Below are positions 17,211 through 20,000 of a stretch of DNA of 20,000 bases, piece after piece. Each line of letters starts with the position of its first letter. The stretch's first letter is position 1. Source of the DNA: Symbiodinium natans. Its lineage: Eukaryota > Sar > Dinophyceae > Suessiales > Symbiodiniaceae. Below the pieces are notes generated by a model. The model made no database searches. It was not told the origin of the DNA and was given only the letters and a program-made list of their open reading frames with translations. The position numbers were made by a program, and so were the translations under genes. The stretch covers positions 1-20,000 of the forward strand of contig CAJNDS010000367.1 of the NCBI GenBank assembly GCA_905221605.1. Direction: 5' to 3'.

Positions 17211-18530
17211 ATGATCCCGGACACGTCCATCACAACGATCCTGGAGTACATGTACTGGCACTACGAAATCAACATCGGCTTGAAAAGACACGAGTTTGAG
17301 TCCCACTTCAGTGACGCCCAGCTAACTCGCATGAGAGAGCAACTTGCCAGGCTTCGGCACCAACATCCACAACCTCTACAACTTCTACGGTGGAGTCCAG
17401 CTAGAGCACTGACAGTTCCGGCTTCTACCACAGTGGCCTGGCTTCCTCAACATGTACCACCAGCTGGACCATACGGACCCTTCGTGCAGATCAACAGCGA
17501 AGACCACATTCAAATCACAGGACTGGTCCTCCCGCTCCATGAAATCAACGCGTTGAGATGGACGTGCAAAGCATTTGAAGGTCAGTGCCACAAACTATAC
17601 AATGCAGGACCCGACCTTCGATACATGCACCATTGTCTACGGTGCACCCCAGAACCACAATGGACAATCCACGAGGATGAGCACAGAATCCAGCTGGACA
17701 TGGCACACCTTGCTCGATGCATGCTCCGCTTCCGTCAACCGGACCAACCATATCCTCACATAGGCGAATCGGCCGAGCATCTGTTCCACGTGGACCCGCA
17801 AGTTTTGGACGACATCATTCAGACTCAACTCAACTACTTCTACCTGTTCGCATTCCATTTAGCGATTGACCGACAACAGGAACGTGCGATGCTTCACACG
17901 TACACGGACCCCGGCGACATCGAACCTCCGATGTATCACGAATCTCATGTTGAGTTTCCTGACACATATCCGCAATGGACGGATGGCACAGACATATCCG
18001 AGATATACGGCGTGCTCCTTACGACCCTCCCTCTACAACCGTGGAAGATCATCAGCGCCGCTCATCGATTTCTACATCATCGACATCTCCAGCACTTCAT
18101 CAAGTACACCACCATCACCAACCAGATTTGGACGTGGCAAGTACACCAAGAAGTCGATTTCAACATCAGAATGTCACCCAGCGAAGTGTACACCCTCCTC
18201 AAGAACATTGCGTCGTACTGCCAACAGAGCTACAACTTCACCAACTCAGATGACCACAGGGACATAGTGGAACAACAAGCCCAATGTGATCGCACCTTCG
18301 CCACGACCTTGATGATCAACTACTACAAGGATGCGGTGGCCATCCTGATGCGACCCAAGCCCATTGCTACAGCTACGATACATTGGATGCGGCAGCACAA
18401 CCAAACTATCCAGAACATCATGCACCACGCGCTCAACGACAACAGGGAATACCTGCTCAACTACCACTACATGCGGCTAACGGACTTTGGACACAGTGGA
18501 GCACCAGTCACAACCCATCCCGATCATTAA
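17211..18530 (+). CDS. Large unknown protein, paralogous family member (B)
   Basis: A 439-residue protein starting at gcaatATG. Residues 19-39 (a short strand, then H32-F-S-D-A-Q-L) resemble the start of the 15658 protein. Residues 302-331, I-x-N-x-I-x-T-W309, eleven residues, M321-x-x-x-E-V-x-T-x-L-K331, align to it without gaps. Between about 49 and 95 the translation turns Pro/Gln-rich, while another frame there reads as more ordinary protein (NIHNLYNFYGG), so a pair of compensating indels is possible. The C-terminal half is helical and Tyr/His-rich. No known domain was recognised. It lies third in the run of related genes. Confidence 0.8.
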   Translation: MIPDTSITTILEYMYWHYEINIGLKRHEFESHFSDAQLTRMREQLARLRHQHPQPLQLLRWSPARALTVPASTTVAWLPQHVPPAGPYGPFVQINSEDHIQITGLVLPLHEINALRWTCKAFEGQCHKLYNAGPDLRYMHHCLRCTPEPQWTIHEDEHRIQLDMAHLARCMLRFRQPDQPYPHIGESAEHLFHVDPQVLDDIIQTQLNYFYLFAFHLAIDRQQERAMLHTYTDPGDIEPPMYHESHVEFPDTYPQWTDGTDISEIYGVLLTTLPLQPWKIISAAHRFLHHRHLQHFIKYTTITNQIWTWQVHQEVDFNIRMSPSEVYTLLKNIASYCQQSYNFTNSDDHRDIVEQQAQCDRTFATTLMINYYKDAVAILMRPKPIATATIHWMRQHNQTIQNIMHHALNDNREYLLNYHYMRLTDFGHSGAPVTTHPDH

Positions 18531-18717
18531 GACAATGACCACGTCCTCCGACCTGAGACCCACTGCTGACCACACAGCTAAAAGAAGCGTCGGAGAAGCT
18601 CATGCTGCCTCTTGTGTTGTACAGTGTGCTTGATATGTTTCCCTTCCCCTGCCCCCACCACTGCTTTCCCATCTGAAGTAGACAGCTCAGTCACCACGCA
18701 GACCTCATCACAGCGCA
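18531..18717. other. Intergenic spacer
   Basis: A 187-base spacer with a pyrimidine-rich patch (cccttcccctgccccc, about 18639-18655) and several AG dinucleotides before the next ATG at 18718. No ORF or RNA gene is seen. Confidence 0.4.
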
Positions 18718-19267
18718 ATGGCGTCCAATGAAGTGATGGCGGCATGGCTCATCATGGCCGCATCGGACCCCAACGACATCACCACATGCTACCTCCGGCT
18801 ACCGGACCATGACAAAGCTCTAGCCGCACAACACATCACCAACGCCATCATGTGCAATTCAAAGGCTCCAACACGGCCACAGACCCCTCGGAGAGCCTGA
18901 AGAGCAACGTGATCCCCCTGCGTCCAAGAAGGTCAAAACAGAAGGCAATCCAGACTCCACACGCGCCACTACCCCAGGCTCGGCATCGGCATCCAACACC
19001 CGCTTCCTCGACTACAAGGGTTTCGCCCCTCTTTGCCATGGTGACAAACCCATCGACCTCGACCCGAAACCCAGGATGTCCACTCGCACTCACCCAAACC
19101 TCAACAACGAAGTGGACCCCAACGTAGTGTTTGTCACCAAGAAGAGCACCATCTATCATCGCAAAGGATGCGGTAAGATAATCAATTCAGCCGAGCAAGA
19201 CGTCAAGTCCTACCAGAAGGCAGAGGTTGAGATGTTGTTCAAACCATGCTCGACGTGCAGACCGTAA
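18718..19267 (+). pseudogene. Frame-broken gene ending in an Ada/ComEC-like zinc-binding motif
   Basis: The first frame encodes 60 residues from the ATG at 18718 (gcgcaATGG) to a TGA at 18898-18900. The +1 frame is open from 18824 and reads well from about 18890 to a TAA at 19265-19267. Its first part is disordered and basic (PPASKKVKTE); its end has VVFVTKKSTIYHRKGC, about 20 residues, then FKPCSTCRP. This H-x3-C plus P-C-x2-C-x-P pattern is that of the small zinc-binding module found in Ada-like proteins and at the end of bacterial surface nucleases and ComEC-type proteins. Zinc ligands would be H and C at 19157 and 19169 and C at 19247 and 19256. The break may be a one-base indel, an unrecognised intron, or a +1 recoding at the TGA. 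It is also possible that the second part alone is translated. Confidence 0.6.
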
Positions 19268-19699
19268 TATCCTCAACCCCATCCCCCACTGACATCAGAC
19301 CTTATGGGCGCTGAGTAGGAACATGCGGCTTAGATGCACCACCGACGCAGACCTTAACGCATGCAGAGCATCTTTCAGTTTTGAGAGAGTGTGCAATTGC
19401 GCCAAAACGTGTAACAATCAGTGTTCGGCGCAGTTTCACACAGGGTTATTCCACGACCAGATGAACCACAGAACAAGCGTCAAACGGCTACCTTCGATGC
19501 TGAGCGTCAAGTGTCTGTGCAATGTCTTCCTAGTGTGTCCGAATCATTTGTTGAGCGAAAGAGACTGGAGCCGTAAGTCGATGTAACATTCTCTTTGATC
19601 TGCTGCCTTGTGATCGTCATGTGCAGCTGCTTTGCATAAAGAGTAGCTGTTCCCATCACCTTGCTACCCGTGCCTTCTTAACATCGGCAACACGATCCC
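19268..19699. other. Intergenic spacer
   Basis: A 432-base spacer with balanced, rather T-rich composition unlike the genes. An 87-codon Cys-containing ORF (19323-19586) lies in it but has no domain, no supporting composition and no good context, so it is not called. No RNA gene is recognised. Confidence 0.45.
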
Positions 19700-20000
19700 A
19701 TGACCAGCCACGAGATCATGTACCACTCCCGCTACATCCAGACCAGGGCGGACTTCGAGTATGTGATGAGTCACGAGGAGAGCACCAAGCGGGTGCAAGA
19801 CATGCTCCTGAAGTACCAAAAACGGGATGATTACCATACACCCAGAAGCAGATCGTGTCCAAATCCCAATCGACATCGGAAGCATCACAAGTACGGGAAG
19901 GTCAAGAAGATGAAATGCCACCCAACGGAGGACAGATATCTCGCCTGTCCAATTTGCAGGATTGCTTCCAGAACAGTGCGACAATGGGAAATCCACCTGC
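19700..20000 (+). CDS. Partial zinc-finger protein, runs off the right edge
   Basis: An ATG at 19700 (cgatcccATGACC) opens a frame that continues without a stop to the end of the window, giving 100 codons. The start is helical and charged (MTSHEIMYHSRYIQTRADFE). A His/Lys-rich basic segment follows (NRHRKHHKYGKVKKMK). Near the edge the sequence C-P-I-C-x12-H begins a C2H2-type zinc finger (CPICRIASRTVRQWEIHL), whose second His would lie outside the window. A further C-P-N-P and K-C-H lie upstream and may add ligands. It is likely nuclear or nucleic-acid-binding, by inference from the finger and basic segment. Confidence 0.65.
   Translation, partial: MTSHEIMYHSRYIQTRADFEYVMSHEESTKRVQDMLLKYQKRDDYHTPRSRSCPNPNRHRKHHKYGKVKKMKCHPTEDRYLACPICRIASRTVRQWEIHL

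Noticed and set aside
19323-19586. 87-codon Cys-containing ORF
   Set aside because: Its composition matches spacers, its start context is unremarkable, and no domain is visible.
1-20000. tRNA, rRNA, CRISPR array, terminal repeats of a known transposon, or a reverse transcriptase
   Set aside because: I looked for tRNA arms, regularly spaced short repeats, and RT or integrase motifs and saw none; a covariance-model or profile search could still find diverged ones.
1-20000. Bacterial or phage origin
   Set aside because: There are no ribosome-binding sites before the starts, a long GT microsatellite is present, spacers contain pyrimidine-AG acceptors, and proteins carry SR-like and PQH-rich disordered arms.

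Overview
The window looks like nuclear DNA of a microbial eukaryote, most plausibly a dinoflagellate of the Symbiodinium type. The reasons are a long (GT)n microsatellite, no Shine-Dalgarno sequences, start codons in contexts such as caccATGG and catcATGG, pyrimidine tracts ending in AG just before several starts (possible spliced-leader acceptors), and every convincing gene on one strand without visible introns. No spliced-leader relic was found, so the assignment is an inference.

Layout. Bases 1-1404 are non-coding: a GT microsatellite (3-75), unremarkable DNA, a degenerate 67-bp-period minisatellite (about 500-870) and a leader region. From 1405 to the right edge there is a head-to-tail array of about a dozen plus-strand genes, separated by spacers of 51 to about 430 bases. 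In order: a PQH/RS-rich protein with a C-terminal ADP-ribosyltransferase-like domain (1405-4140) and an overlapping small ORF (4118-4348); a 682-aa protein followed by an in-frame TAG and 115 more open codons (4626-6674/7022); an RS-rich protein with a hydrophobic tail (7243-8955); a GIY-YIG nuclease-domain protein (9016-10329); a coiled-coil protein (10381-11166) with an overlapping tail ORF (11135-11281); an RS-rich protein with a Cys-rich C-terminus (11563-12438); an unknown protein (12783-13688); three large unknown proteins (13978-15327, 15658-17064, 17211-18530); a frame-broken gene ending in an Ada/ComEC-like zinc-binding motif (18718-19267); and the start of a zinc-finger gene running off the window (19700-20000).

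The genes do not match a known operon or virus. What unites them is strand, a strikingly C- and A-rich, G- and T-poor sense strand, low-complexity basic/PQH segments, and at least four large proteins that seem to be diverged paralogues (4626, 13978, 15658, 17211) by shared short motifs. No reverse transcriptase, integrase, polymerase or capsid was recognised. The GIY-YIG domain, the ART-like domain and several zinc-binding modules would suit either a lineage-specific gene array or a large, undescribed multi-ORF mobile element; the sequence alone does not decide. Several genes have protein-like continuations beyond their stop, in another frame or after a single stop, which may reflect decay, assembly indels, hidden splicing or recoding.
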